DNA of 62,078 bases from assembly GCA_021816155.1 (NCBI GenBank), contig JAKAZA010000002.1, positions 1 through 62,078 on the forward strand, in the 5' to 3' direction. Positions 27,425 to 36,126 of the stretch are shown here, in pieces. Position 1 is the stretch's first letter; every line of letters begins with the position of its first letter. Position numbers and translations under genes: made by a program. Source of the DNA: Pseudomonadota bacterium (GTDB lineage Bacteria; Pseudomonadota; Alphaproteobacteria; Caulobacterales; Caulobacteraceae). Under the pieces are notes generated by a model. It made no database searches and was not told the origin of the DNA. It saw nothing but the letters and a program-made list of their open reading frames with translations.

Positions 27425-28255
27425 TCACGCCGCCGCCGCTTGCGAGCCCTCGCCGATGAAGGCGACGAGATCGGCCATGATGCGGCCGACCTCGCTGAGG
27501 ATCAGCGTGTGGTTGGCGCCGGCGTACACCTGAAGGCGGCAGTTCAGCATCAGGGACGGCAACCGGGCGCCCGTGGCCTCGAGCGGGCAAGACTGGTCGG
27601 CGTCGCCGTGGATGACGAGCGTCGGCGTCTCGAGCCGGCGCAGCTCCGGCCGGAAGTCGGTCTCGGTTATCGCGAGGTTGAGCTCGATCGCCGCCTGCAG
27701 GCTGCAGCCCAGCATGATGCGCGTGGTCTGGCGCACCCGCTCCGCCGGCGCGCCCGCCCCGAACGCGCCGGCCACCGCCCCACCGATCCAGTCGGCGTAG
27801 TCGGTGACCCACTGTGCGCGCCAGGCCGCGGCGACTTCCGGATCGGTCGAGCCGGCGGGATTGTCGGCGCTCTTGAGGTTGTACGGCAGCGCCGGGGCCA
27901 GCATGGCGACGCGCGCCACGCGCCCGGAGCCATGGCGCGCCAGGTAGCGGACGATCTCGCCGGCCCCCATCGAGTGGCCGACCATCGTCGCGCCCTGCAC
28001 GTCGAACGCCGTCATGACCGCGGCGAGATCGTCTGCCAGCGTGTCGTAGTCGTAGCCTCGCCCCGGATCATCGGAACGGCCGTGGCCGCGACGATCGTAG
28101 GCGATGGCCGAGAAGCCGGCCAGGCGCGCGGCCATCATCAGCGGCTGCCACGCCTCCGAGCCCAGCGCCCAGGCGTGGCAGAACACGATCGGCGGGCCAT
28201 CGCCCCAGCGACGGGCGAAGAGGGCGGTTCCGTCATGAGTGGTGACGAAGGGCAT
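27425..28255 (-). CDS. Alpha/beta hydrolase (non-heme chloroperoxidase/esterase-like)
   Basis: 276 residues. The oxyanion region FCHAWALGSEAW, the nucleophile elbow MVGHSMGAGEIVRYLARHG, the acid in VIHGDADQSCPL and the base in AGANHTLILSE complete the triad. DRRGHGRSDDP is the conserved strand after the oxyanion. Substrate unknown. It lies on the minus strand behind a MmyB-like regulator gene, 66 bases away, which may control it. Confidence 0.9.
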   Translation of the reverse strand: MPFVTTHDGTALFARRWGDGPPIVFCHAWALGSEAWQPLMMAARLAGFSAIAYDRRGHGRSDDPGRGYDYDTLADDLAAVMTAFDVQGATMVGHSMGAGEIVRYLARHGSGRVARVAMLAPALPYNLKSADNPAGSTDPEVAAAWRAQWVTDYADWIGGAVAGAFGAGAPAERVRQTTRIMLGCSLQAAIELNLAITETDFRPELRRLETPTLVIHGDADQSCPLEATGARLPSLMLNCRLQVYAGANHTLILSEVGRIMADLVAFIGEGSQAAAA

Positions 28256-28321
28256 CGAGGGGTTCCTTCCGCTTGGCGTGGATGACGCCTGAAGGATGCC
28301 CGCCCTCCGCAGGGCCGACGA

Positions 28322-29128
28322 TTACTTCAGAGGTAACGTCTCGAGGCTGCGAACGAGCGCCGCCGTGGCCGCGTCGGCTGGGAAGAACGATTCCAGAGCC
28401 AGCTCGGAGAGCGTCACCTCCACTGGCGTGCCGAACACCATGGTGGTCGAGAAGAACGATGCGATCTCGTCGCCGATCCGGATGCGGAACGGGATCACCA
28501 TCTCGGCGGAGGCGGCGAGGCGGCGCGCCGGCGCCGCACAGGGCGGATGCGGCCAGCTTTCGGCCTCGGCGAGCAGGTCCGCGAGACCGGCGTCGGCGGT
28601 GAGCTCGATCTGGCGACGCAGGCGGGCGAACAGATGCGCGCGCCATTCCGCGTGGTTGACGATGCGCGGCGCAAGGCCGGCCGGGTGCAAGCTGAGCCGG
28701 ATCGCGTTGACCGGCGGCGCCATCAGCGCGGGGTCGACGCCGGCGTAGAGCGACGGCAGCGCACGGTTGGACGCGACCACGTTCCAGCGCCGGTCGAGCG
28801 CATACGCCGGATAGGGCTTGTGGCTCTCAAGCAGCACATCGATGGCGGCGCGGGCCTGCGCAAGTTCGGGAGCCGCCAAGTCGCGCTCCGGGAACATCGG
28901 CGCGAACCCGCCGGCCACCAGGAGAAGGTTGCACTCCCGGATCGGCACGTCGAGCTGTTCTGCGAGGCGCAGGATCATCTCGCGGCTGGGCGACGCGCGA
29001 CCCGTCTCGAGGAAGCTCAGATGGCGGGTCGAGATCTCCGCCTCGGTGGCGAGATCGAGCTGACTCATTCGCCGGCGACGGCGCCACTCGCGCAACTGGT
29101 CGCCGACCGGCAGGGCCACGACGGTCAT
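28322..29128 (-). CDS. XRE-family regulator with MmyB-like ligand domain
   Basis: 268 residues from MTVVALPVGDQLREW; the ORF-track N-terminal 87 residues are upstream noise. The helix-turn-helix is QLDLATEAEISTRHLSFLE followed by TGRASPSREMILRLAEQL. The C-terminal MmyB domain has PYPAYALDRRWNVVASNRA and NHAEWRAHLFARLRRQI. Such regulators are thought to bind small ligands, possibly fatty acids, and usually control an adjacent oxidoreductase or hydrolase. The alpha/beta hydrolase gene immediately downstream is the likely target. Confidence 0.92.
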   Translation of the reverse strand: MTVVALPVGDQLREWRRRRRMSQLDLATEAEISTRHLSFLETGRASPSREMILRLAEQLDVPIRECNLLLVAGGFAPMFPERDLAAPELAQARAAIDVLLESHKPYPAYALDRRWNVVASNRALPSLYAGVDPALMAPPVNAIRLSLHPAGLAPRIVNHAEWRAHLFARLRRQIELTADAGLADLLAEAESWPHPPCAAPARRLAASAEMVIPFRIRIGDEIASFFSTTMVFGTPVEVTLSELALESFFPADAATAALVRSLETLPLK

Positions 29129-29186
29129 GGGCCTAGTTAGCGCGACGGTCGCCGGCGTCCAATGACGTCGGAGGTAATGGCGGCGC

Positions 29187-29702
29187 TCAACGCTGCGCCG
29201 TGCCGACGATCGTCGCGTGGGCGATCGACGTGCTCTGCAACATCGAGACGACCTCGTTGGCCGGAGCGTTGTCGCCGATCGAAACCGCCCGGCTCGGCAT
29301 CGCCCAGATGGTGAAGCGGTAGTGGTGGACGCCGGAGCCGACGGGGGGGCACGGACCGTCGTACCAGGCGTCGCCGAAATTGCCGACAACGGCGTGCGCC
29401 CCGGCGGGCGGCTGGCCGCCTCTGGCGATCGCGCCCGCGGCGGGCGGCAGGCCGACCACGATCCAGTGCGACCAGAACGAAGGCTTGGCGTCGATGTCGA
29501 TCACGGTGAGCACGAGGCTCTGGGCGCCGGCCGGCGGCGCGGTCCAGGCCAGCGCCGGCGACAGGTTCTGGCCGCCGCATTTCTGGTAGACGTGGACGGC
29601 GGGGATCGGCGCCCCCGGCTTCAGGTCGGGGCTGGTGATGTCCATCGCCCAGGCGCGGCCGGATACGGCGCAGACGGCCACGGCGAGAGCGGCGACGCGC
29701 AT
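29187..29702 (-). CDS. YbhB/YbcL family Raf-kinase-inhibitor-like protein (PEBP fold), secreted
   Basis: 171 residues with a signal peptide (RVAALAVAVCAVSGRAWA, cleavage before MD). PEBP marks are SPALAWTAPPAGAQSLVLT and IDAKPSFWSHWIVVGLP with the DxxxxxxHW pocket. GPCPPVGSGVHHYRFTIWA carries the second conserved block. AGGGAG lies upstream of the start. Bacterial members are periplasmic proteins of poorly known function that bind small ligands or inhibit proteases. It is a single gene. Confidence 0.92.
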   Translation of the reverse strand: MRVAALAVAVCAVSGRAWAMDITSPDLKPGAPIPAVHVYQKCGGQNLSPALAWTAPPAGAQSLVLTVIDIDAKPSFWSHWIVVGLPPAAGAIARGGQPPAGAHAVVGNFGDAWYDGPCPPVGSGVHHYRFTIWAMPSRAVSIGDNAPANEVVSMLQSTSIAHATIVGTAQR

Positions 29703-29746
29703 GAGAGGGCTCCCTCGCTGACTCCGGGACGACGTTCTAGCACGCC

Positions 29747-30316
29747 TCAGGCGCCAGTTGGCGCTCCGGACGCGGCGCCAAGATAGGCGAAGAGGTCGGC
29801 GATCAGATCCTGCGGATCCGCCCGGCCCTTGCCCTTCACCGACAGGTGACCGGCAAGGGCCAGATCCGCGGCGCCGTGCGCCAGCGCCAGCAGCAGCGAG
29901 GCGAGCCGCTCCGGATCGCCCTTGGGAAGCTGGCCGCGGCGTTGGGCGGCCGCGACCGCCGCCACCAGCGCCCGGCGTGCGCCCCCGGCGGCTTCGCCGA
30001 GCGTCTCGTCGTCGCGTTCCCAACGCCCGAAGGTCAGGCGAAAGCGCTCCGGATAGCGCATCGCCCAGCGCACGTAGCCCTGCAGCAGGGCGACAACGTC
30101 CGCCCCGCCGCCGACGGCCAGGTTAGCGCCCTGGCGAGCCAGCTCGCGCGCCGCGACTGCGGCCAGCAGGGCGTCCTTGTCTGCGAAATGCCGGTAGGGG
30201 GCGTTGTGCGACACGCCGGCCGCCTTGCCGACCTCGCGCAAGGTGACCGCCGCCGGGCCGCCGCGATCCAGCAGCTTCGCGGCGGCGTCGACGAGGCGCT
30301 CGCGCGTCGATTCCAT
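29747..30316 (-). CDS. TetR family transcriptional regulator
   Basis: 189 residues from MESTRERLVDAA at 30316, chosen because the longer start at 30364 would run into the operator repeats. The DNA-binding helices are TLREVGKAAGVSHNAPYRHF; the ligand domain resembles the TetR_C_33/WHG class (VRWAMRYPERFRLTFGRW). It is divergent from an SDR gene across a region with two identical TTGAC-N3-GTCAA palindromes, so it most likely represses itself and the SDR until an unknown ligand binds. Confidence 0.92.
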   Translation of the reverse strand: MESTRERLVDAAAKLLDRGGPAAVTLREVGKAAGVSHNAPYRHFADKDALLAAVAARELARQGANLAVGGGADVVALLQGYVRWAMRYPERFRLTFGRWERDDETLGEAAGGARRALVAAVAAAQRRGQLPKGDPERLASLLLALAHGAADLALAGHLSVKGKGRADPQDLIADLFAYLGAASGAPTGA

Positions 30317-30335
30317 GCGCGATGCTTGCGCCGCG

Positions 30336-30387
30336 ATGTTGACAGCGTCAACTCGAACCGCCATGTTGACAGCGTCAACTCGAACCG
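30336..30387. promoter_or_regulatory. Tandem operators of the TetR/SDR divergent promoter
   Basis: Two identical 25-base units (30336-30360 and 30363-30387) repeat with a 27-base period. Each contains the palindrome TTGACAGCGTCAA (30339-30351 and 30366-30378). They sit between the TetR start and the SDR start. The period puts the two sites on nearly the same helix face (about 2.6 turns apart, so slightly rotated). Confidence 0.8.
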
Positions 30388-30396
30388 GAGCCGCCG

Positions 30397-31203
30397 ATGA
30401 CCGCCGCCGTCACGTACAACCATCCGCCCAGGCTGGCCGCCACATTCCGGCGGCTTGAAGACAAGGTCGTGCTCGTCACCGGCGCATCGAGCGGGATCGG
30501 CGCGGCGGCTGCTCGGCTCTTTGCGGCCGAAGGGGCCAAGGTGGCGCTGGCGGCGCGGCGGCTGGATCGCATCGATGCGATCGCCCGCGAGCTCGCCGGC
30601 GCCGGCCACGCGGCGATCGCGCTCGCCTGCGACGTGACCGACGAGGCGCAGGTCGCGGGCGCGGTCGCCCGGACCGTCGACGCCTACGGCCGGCTCGACG
30701 GCGCGTTCAACAACGCCGGGCATGGCGGCCTGCGCGGCCCGATCCACACGCTCGACGTCGCCGACTTCGACCGCGTCAACGCCGTGAACCTGCGCGGCGT
30801 CTTCCTTTGCCTGAAGCATGAGGCGGCGGTGATGACCGGCCAAGGCCGCGGCGGCTCGATCGTCAACACCTCGTCGATCGGAGGACTCGTCGGCGGCGCC
30901 GGCAACAGCATCTACGCCGCCAGCAAGTGGGGCCTTGCTGGCCTCACCAAATGCGCTGCGCTCGACTACGCCGCAGAAGGCATCCGCGTGAACGCCATCG
31001 CGCCCGGCCCGACACGCTCGGAGATGTTCGACCGCTGGATGCCCACTGACGAGCACCGCGCGCGCATGGCCGCCATGTTCCCGATGAACTACATCGCCGA
31101 CCCCGACGACATGGCGAGAGCCGCGCTCTTCCTGCTCTCCGACGACGCGCGCTGGACGACCGGCGCGATCCTGCCCTGCGAGGGCGGCATGAGCGCGAAG
31201 TAG
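30397..31203 (+). CDS. SDR family oxidoreductase
   Basis: 268 residues. Cofactor motif LVTGASSGIGAAAAR with Arg-Arg after strand 2 (LAARRLDR), which favours NADP. NNAGHGG, the Ser of NTSSIGGL and YAASKWG are the remaining catalytic marks; RVNAIAPGPTRSEMF and GAILPCEGG are standard C-terminal blocks. Transcribed divergently from a TetR regulator through tandem operators, so its expression is probably substrate-inducible. Substrate unknown. Confidence 0.94.
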   Translation: MTAAVTYNHPPRLAATFRRLEDKVVLVTGASSGIGAAAARLFAAEGAKVALAARRLDRIDAIARELAGAGHAAIALACDVTDEAQVAGAVARTVDAYGRLDGAFNNAGHGGLRGPIHTLDVADFDRVNAVNLRGVFLCLKHEAAVMTGQGRGGSIVNTSSIGGLVGGAGNSIYAASKWGLAGLTKCAALDYAAEGIRVNAIAPGPTRSEMFDRWMPTDEHRARMAAMFPMNYIADPDDMARAALFLLSDDARWTTGAILPCEGGMSAK

Positions 31204-31214
31204 CGGACGCCCGG

Positions 31215-32720
31215 CTAACGGGACTCGTCGTTGCGCCCCAGCACCATGTCAGGGTCGAACGGGTAGAGCGGCCGGCGGATGCGCTTGTAGTCGAAGAGGG
31301 CGAGGTCGGACGCGGTGCAGCCTTCGCCGTCGCACATGACGATGTGGCGGGCGATCGGCTCGAAACCGGCGCGGAAATGCTGGCGCGACTTGATCAGCAC
31401 GTAGCGCTTGCGGGTCGGGTCGATGCCGCAGTGGGTGAAGACGCCGAGGTCGAACGGCTCGGCGCGCAGCTCGCTGACCACGATCTCCATCCGGCCGGTG
31501 TCGAGCACGGCCGTCCGGCCCATGCGGATGACCTGGCCGGTGGCCATGGGGCCCGTGACGACGAACTCGCCGTCGGTGATCCGGCGCACGCGGCCGCGCA
31601 CCTCGAGCGGCCTGGCTTTCAGCCCCATCGCCGGCATGTCGACCTTGCCGCCAAGCGCGAGCGTCACCTCGGCGCCGACGCCCGCTTCGATCATCCGCGC
31701 CACCGCGGCCGGATCGCAGATCGGCCCGGCGCAGGCGTTGTCCAGCCCCTGCCGCATCGCCTCCTCGATGACGCTCATCACATCCTGGGTGCCGCCCGAG
31801 GCGGTATTGTCGCCGTGGTCGGCGAGGACGATCGGACCGCCCTCCAGCGTCCGCGCGCGGGCCACCTGTTCGGCCAGCGGCTCGGGGTGGAAGAGAAAGC
31901 CCTGGCGACGCTCCCAGGCCTGGTCGAGAACGCGCGCCAGCAGGAGCTCGCCCTCCGCGGTCTGGCCGTCGCAGACGGCCACCGCCGAGAGCGCCAGGTG
32001 CGGGATGTCGGCCTGCGGAAAACCGCCGAACACGGAGGCGTTCAGCACGCGCCCGCTGTCCTCCGCTTCGGCCGCCATCGCCATCAGGCTCTTCATCGGC
32101 TCGCGCGAGGGCGTGTGGACCAGCGTGGAGCTCATGATCGGGCGGGAGTCCCAGACAGCGCGCGGACGCACCTCGCCGGCCAGCGTCCGCAGCAGCGTGC
32201 GGCCGGCGCGGCGCGAGGTCTCCGCCATGTCGATGTGCGGATAGGTCCGGTAGCCGGTGATGATCGTGGCGCCCCTCACCATGGCGTCGGTCATCTGGGC
32301 ATGGAAATCGAGCGCGACGGCGATCGGCACGTCAGGCGCGACGGCGCGGATGCGCGACAGAAGCTCGCCCTCGCCGTCGTCGTAGGTCTCGGTGACCATG
32401 GCGCCGTGCAGGGCGAGCATCACGCCGTCGCACCCGGACGCGACGGCGGCGACGATCTCGCCGGTCATCTCATCGAACGCCGCATTGGTTACGAGGCCGG
32501 ACGGATTGGCGTTGCCGGCGATCGGCACGACGAACTCGCAACCCGCCTCGCGCGCCAGGTCGACGAAGCCGCCGAGCGGCGTGTTGGTGCCGGCCGCGTC
32601 GGCGATGGCCGCCTCGCCGCGCAGGGCCCCGCGCCGCGCGAAGCTCTCGATCGGCGTCGGCAGCGGCGAGAACGTGTTGGTCTCGTGCATCATCATGGCA
32701 ATGACGAGCTTGGCGGTCAT
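31215..32720 (-). CDS. M81 family metallopeptidase (microcystinase MlrC-like)
   Basis: 501 residues from MTAKLVIAMMMHETNTFSP; the ORF-track extension to 32816 is upstream DNA. Zinc-site marks are MMHETNTFS, MLALHGAMVTE, VALDFHAQMT and GGFPQADIPH. LADHGDNTASGGTQD separates the two family domains. In sphingomonads MlrC cleaves linearised microcystin products, but most homologues, including this one, have no such cluster and act on unknown peptides or amides. The class II amidotransferase gene lies 11 bases upstream and is likely co-transcribed. Confidence 0.93.
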   Translation of the reverse strand: MTAKLVIAMMMHETNTFSPLPTPIESFARRGALRGEAAIADAAGTNTPLGGFVDLAREAGCEFVVPIAGNANPSGLVTNAAFDEMTGEIVAAVASGCDGVMLALHGAMVTETYDDGEGELLSRIRAVAPDVPIAVALDFHAQMTDAMVRGATIITGYRTYPHIDMAETSRRAGRTLLRTLAGEVRPRAVWDSRPIMSSTLVHTPSREPMKSLMAMAAEAEDSGRVLNASVFGGFPQADIPHLALSAVAVCDGQTAEGELLLARVLDQAWERRQGFLFHPEPLAEQVARARTLEGGPIVLADHGDNTASGGTQDVMSVIEEAMRQGLDNACAGPICDPAAVARMIEAGVGAEVTLALGGKVDMPAMGLKARPLEVRGRVRRITDGEFVVTGPMATGQVIRMGRTAVLDTGRMEIVVSELRAEPFDLGVFTHCGIDPTRKRYVLIKSRQHFRAGFEPIARHIVMCDGEGCTASDLALFDYKRIRRPLYPFDPDMVLGRNDESR

Positions 32721-32731
32721 CGGGCGTTCCT

Positions 32732-33562
32732 TCAGGGTCGGCGCGGCGTGAACTTGAAGATCTCGTCCTCGCCCTGGCCGATCACGGCGTAGGACATATC
32801 CGGAACCGCTCGCCACGCGCCGGCGAGACCCCCGAAGGGTTCCGAGACCACCAGGCGGGATTCGTCCGAAAGGTCATGCAGGATCGGGTTCTCCGGATAC
32901 TGAGCCTTCAGCGCCCCGACCTCGACTGTATGATAGAGCGAGGCCGAGTGGCCGTTGCTCGAATAGCGAAAAGCCCAGACCTTGTGGCCGTTGCTCATCG
33001 CGACCGTCATCCGGATCGGATGCTCGACGCCCTTCCTGCGACCCACGTCCTCGATGAAGCCCACCGCGCGCTCCACCGCCTGGGCGGGATCGCGCGTGAG
33101 GCCGAAGGTGATGGCGAGATAGAAGAACGCCTCGGAGTCGGTCGAGCCGGCGATCTCCGGATAAAGACCGGGCTCGATCGCCAGCATCAGCTCGCGCTTG
33201 ACCTTGTGGTACTGGTCGATCTGGCCGTTATGCATCCAAAGCCAGTGCTTGTGGCGGAACGGGTGGCAGTTGGTCTGCTGCACGGCCGCTCCAGTCGAGG
33301 CGCGAACGTGCGCCAGGAAGGCGCGCGCCCGGATCTGGCCCGCGATCTCGCGCAGGTTCAGGTCGCTCCAGGCGGGTTCGATGCTGCGGTAGAGACCGGG
33401 CGCCAGATGCTCGCCGTACCAGCCGACGCCCACTCCGTCCCCGTTCGTGGTGGTGGCGCCGAGCTGGGCGTGCAGGCTCTGGTCGATCAGCGAGTGCGTC
33501 GGCTTGTAGAGCAGCTCCTCGAGGAGCAGCGGCGTTCCGACGTAGGCGAGCCAGCGGCACAT
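32732..33562 (-). CDS. Class II glutamine amidotransferase (EgtC/YafJ-like)
   Basis: 276 residues. The N-terminal nucleophile Cys2 is in MCRWLAYVG, typical of processed N-terminal nucleophile hydrolases. TTNGDGVGVGWYG, FLAHVRAST and NCHPFRHKHWLWMHNGQI are the glutaminase pocket motifs, and GSTDSEAFFYLA is the conserved downstream block. Stand-alone proteins of this kind hydrolyse gamma-glutamyl amides, as EgtC does in ergothioneine synthesis; no other ergothioneine genes are visible. Pairs with the M81 peptidase gene in one minus-strand unit. Confidence 0.92.
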   Translation of the reverse strand: MCRWLAYVGTPLLLEELLYKPTHSLIDQSLHAQLGATTTNGDGVGVGWYGEHLAPGLYRSIEPAWSDLNLREIAGQIRARAFLAHVRASTGAAVQQTNCHPFRHKHWLWMHNGQIDQYHKVKRELMLAIEPGLYPEIAGSTDSEAFFYLAITFGLTRDPAQAVERAVGFIEDVGRRKGVEHPIRMTVAMSNGHKVWAFRYSSNGHSASLYHTVEVGALKAQYPENPILHDLSDESRLVVSEPFGGLAGAWRAVPDMSYAVIGQGEDEIFKFTPRRP

Positions 33563-33603
33563 CGCTCGGTGTTTAGCGTGGCCGCGCCCCGGCGGCCACG
33601 CGC

Positions 33604-35496
33604 TTAGGGCTCGATGATCTCGAACCAGAAGTCGAAGCGGTCGAGCCAGGTCAGGAACTCGGCGAGCGACGCCGGGTCGCCCTCGACCGCGAGGCTGCCG
33701 TCCGCCACGGCCACGTCCACGGTCTTGGCGCCCGTGACCAGCGCGACCAGCGTCGGCCGGTCGAGAGACGCCTTTGGCGCCCCGGCCGGCGGCGCCCCGG
33801 CGTAGTGCCGAAGCACCGCGTTCTCGACCTCGAGGCGGAACGCTTCGCCGGTGTCGGTGAAGGTGACCCCGAGCTGCAGCGAGCGATCTCCGACCCTCGG
33901 GCCGTTCAGCCGGACGCTCAGCGAGTCGAGCAGCATGGCGCCCGGCAGGCGTGGCAGCTGCGCAAGCGCGGCCTGGCGAGGCTGCTCGGCTGGCGGCCGG
34001 CGGAACCTCAGCTCCTGCGCGCCGGTCAGGTAGAACGCGCGCCAGGGCCCGCTCTCAGCCTGGTAGCCCAGTTGCTCCAGCGTGTCGGCCTGCAGGTTCC
34101 GCGCCGCCTCGTTGGACGGATCGGCGAACACCAGGTGGTTCACCAGCTCGGCGACCCAGCGGTAGTCGCCCGCGTCGAACGCCGCGCGCGCCTTCGCGAT
34201 CAAGGCGTCCGGCCCGCCGGCGAGATCGACGTAGCGTTTGCCGGCTTCCACCGGAGGGTGGGGATGGAGGTTGGCGGGATTGCCGTCGAACCAGCCGATG
34301 TAGCGCTGGTACACCGCCTTGGCGTTGTGGTTCAGCGTGCCGTAATAGTCGCGCACGTGCCACTCGCGGGCCAGCGACGGAGGCAGCGCAAGCTCCTCGG
34401 CGATCTCCTTCGGCGTCAGGCCGTGGTTGGCGAGGCGCAGCGTCTGGTCGTGCAAGTACTTGTAGAGGTCGCGCTGGGTCCTGAGGAATCGCTCGGCGTC
34501 CTCGCGTCCCCAGCGTGGCCAGTGGTGGCTGGCGAAGAGCACTTCGCTGCCCTCGGCGAACAGCTCCAGCGCCTCGTCGATGTAGTAGCTCCACGCCTTG
34601 GCGTCGCGCACCTGGGCGCCTCGTGGCGTGTAGAGATTGTGCAGGTTGCAGGTGCAGTTCTCGGCCATGCAGAGCGCACGGAGCTTCGGAAAGAAGAAGT
34701 TCATCTCCGCCGGCGCCTCAGTCCCGGGTGTCACCTGGAAGACGGCTTCGACGCCGTCGATGGTGAGCCGCGTGCCGGTCTTCGAGATGCTCTCTGTCGG
34801 CGCGACCAGCGCCGGTTGGCCGAGCGAGACCGCCTTCCCGAGGCCTGCATCGACGTGGCCCTTCGGCCCGCGCGGCAGAAGGGCGCCGTACATGTAGGTG
34901 GCGCGCCGGTTCATCACGTTGCCCAGCAGCACGTTCTCGCTGACCGCCTCGATCAGGAAACCCTCGGGCGCGATGATGCGGGCGCCGGCGGCGATGTCGG
35001 CTTCGCTCAGCACGCCCATCACGCCTCCGTAATGGTCGACATGGCTGTGCGTGTAGATCACCGCCGTCACCGGCCTGTCGCCGCGATGCTCGCGCATCAG
35101 GCGCAGCGCCGCCGCGGCCGGCTCCGCCGTGGTCAGCGGATCGATGACCACGTACCCGGTGTCGCCCTCGATGAAGGTGACGTTCGACAAGTCGAAGCCG
35201 CGCACCTGGTAGACGCCATCGGTCACCTTGTAGAGGCCGTGGCTCATGTTGAGCCGGCCCTGGCGCCAGAGGCTCGGGTTGACCGTCGGCGGCGCTTCGC
35301 CCTCGTTCAGAAAGGCGAACGGCGAAAGGTCCCACACCGTCCCGCGCTCCGGATTCTCGATCTTCGCGTCGGGCAGCGTGGCGATGAACCCGCGTTCGGC
35401 CCGCGCGAAATCGGCGCCGTCGTCGGCCGGCAACCGTGTGCGCACCGCGGCCTGCGCGGCGATCGTGGCCGCTGTCGCTTCCTTGGGACCTTCCAT
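33604..35496 (-). CDS. Alkyl sulfatase of the BDS1/SdsA1 family
   Basis: 630 residues. Metallo-beta-lactamase site THSHVDHYGG, with further ligands expected from MAENCTCNLHNLYTPRG and FASHHWPRWG. The central helical dimerisation domain contains EWHVRDYYGTLNHNAKAVYQ, and the C-terminal SCP2-like domain starts around residue 505. Members cleave linear alkyl sulfates such as dodecyl sulfate to alcohols. Unlike SdsA1, no signal peptide is visible, suggesting a cytoplasmic enzyme or a different substrate. The gene is divergent from a small conserved protein. Confidence 0.93.
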   Translation of the reverse strand: MEGPKEATAATIAAQAAVRTRLPADDGADFARAERGFIATLPDAKIENPERGTVWDLSPFAFLNEGEAPPTVNPSLWRQGRLNMSHGLYKVTDGVYQVRGFDLSNVTFIEGDTGYVVIDPLTTAEPAAAALRLMREHRGDRPVTAVIYTHSHVDHYGGVMGVLSEADIAAGARIIAPEGFLIEAVSENVLLGNVMNRRATYMYGALLPRGPKGHVDAGLGKAVSLGQPALVAPTESISKTGTRLTIDGVEAVFQVTPGTEAPAEMNFFFPKLRALCMAENCTCNLHNLYTPRGAQVRDAKAWSYYIDEALELFAEGSEVLFASHHWPRWGREDAERFLRTQRDLYKYLHDQTLRLANHGLTPKEIAEELALPPSLAREWHVRDYYGTLNHNAKAVYQRYIGWFDGNPANLHPHPPVEAGKRYVDLAGGPDALIAKARAAFDAGDYRWVAELVNHLVFADPSNEAARNLQADTLEQLGYQAESGPWRAFYLTGAQELRFRRPPAEQPRQAALAQLPRLPGAMLLDSLSVRLNGPRVGDRSLQLGVTFTDTGEAFRLEVENAVLRHYAGAPPAGAPKASLDRPTLVALVTGAKTVDVAVADGSLAVEGDPASLAEFLTWLDRFDFWFEIIEP

Positions 35497-35562
35497 GCTT
35501 CCCTCCCGTTGAACGCGCTATCTTGGGCCGGCGGAAGCGGCCGCGCGTCAAGAGGAGGCAAG

Positions 35563-36090
35563 GTGAACGCCAATAGTTTCGCCGTCGGCGCGGAGATCGA
35601 AGTGAACGATCGGATGCAGCGGGGCTACCGCTACACCCTGAGCGCGCCGGTCGGGCGCGACTTCGACCCTGGCTTCGAGCCGGACCTGACACCTGAGGAG
35701 ATGCTGGCCCTCGGCGTGTTCGGCGGCCGCTACCTGACCGACTGTCGCGCCGAATTCCCCGCGAGCTGGTTCGAGCGCGCCAAGCTGTCGCCGGCCCGCG
35801 CCGACCCGCGCGTGAACTTCTTTGGCGTCCTGGCCAGCCAGCCGCTCTCGGCATGGCGCGCCAAGGGTTGGATCCACGAAGACGACCCGCGCGGGTGGTT
35901 CCAGTGGTTCTGCCGCTATTACCTCGGCCGACGGCTACCATGGGAGGACGCGCGCCAGATCAAACGATGGAAGGCGATGCGCCGCCACGTGGCGCAGCTG
36001 ACGCGCGCCTGCGACTGCGGCGACCTCGCCTGCCGGCCCAGGCAGCGGCAGGCGCTGCTGCAATGGGCCTACGACTCACGTCGGATTTGA
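35563..36090 (+). CDS. Conserved protein of unknown function, 175 residues
   Basis: The true start is a GTG at 35563 behind a strong AGAGGAGG ribosome site; the ORF-track entry from 33805 is mostly antisense to the sulfatase. The sequence has a clear folded-domain composition: MQRGYRYTLSAPVGRDFDPGF, TPEEMLALGVFGGRYLTDC, WIHEDDPRGWFQWFCRYYLG and a C-terminal Cys cluster CDCGDLACRPRQRQ. The pattern resembles plant/bacterial proteins of unknown function with a cysteine-rich end. Function not known. Located 37 bases upstream of the acyl-CoA ligase gene, possibly in one operon. Confidence 0.8.
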   Translation: MNANSFAVGAEIEVNDRMQRGYRYTLSAPVGRDFDPGFEPDLTPEEMLALGVFGGRYLTDCRAEFPASWFERAKLSPARADPRVNFFGVLASQPLSAWRAKGWIHEDDPRGWFQWFCRYYLGRRLPWEDARQIKRWKAMRRHVAQLTRACDCGDLACRPRQRQALLQWAYDSRRI

Positions 36091-36126
36091 CTAACCCGGC
36101 GTGACGCCGCGTATCGTTCGGCCGCC

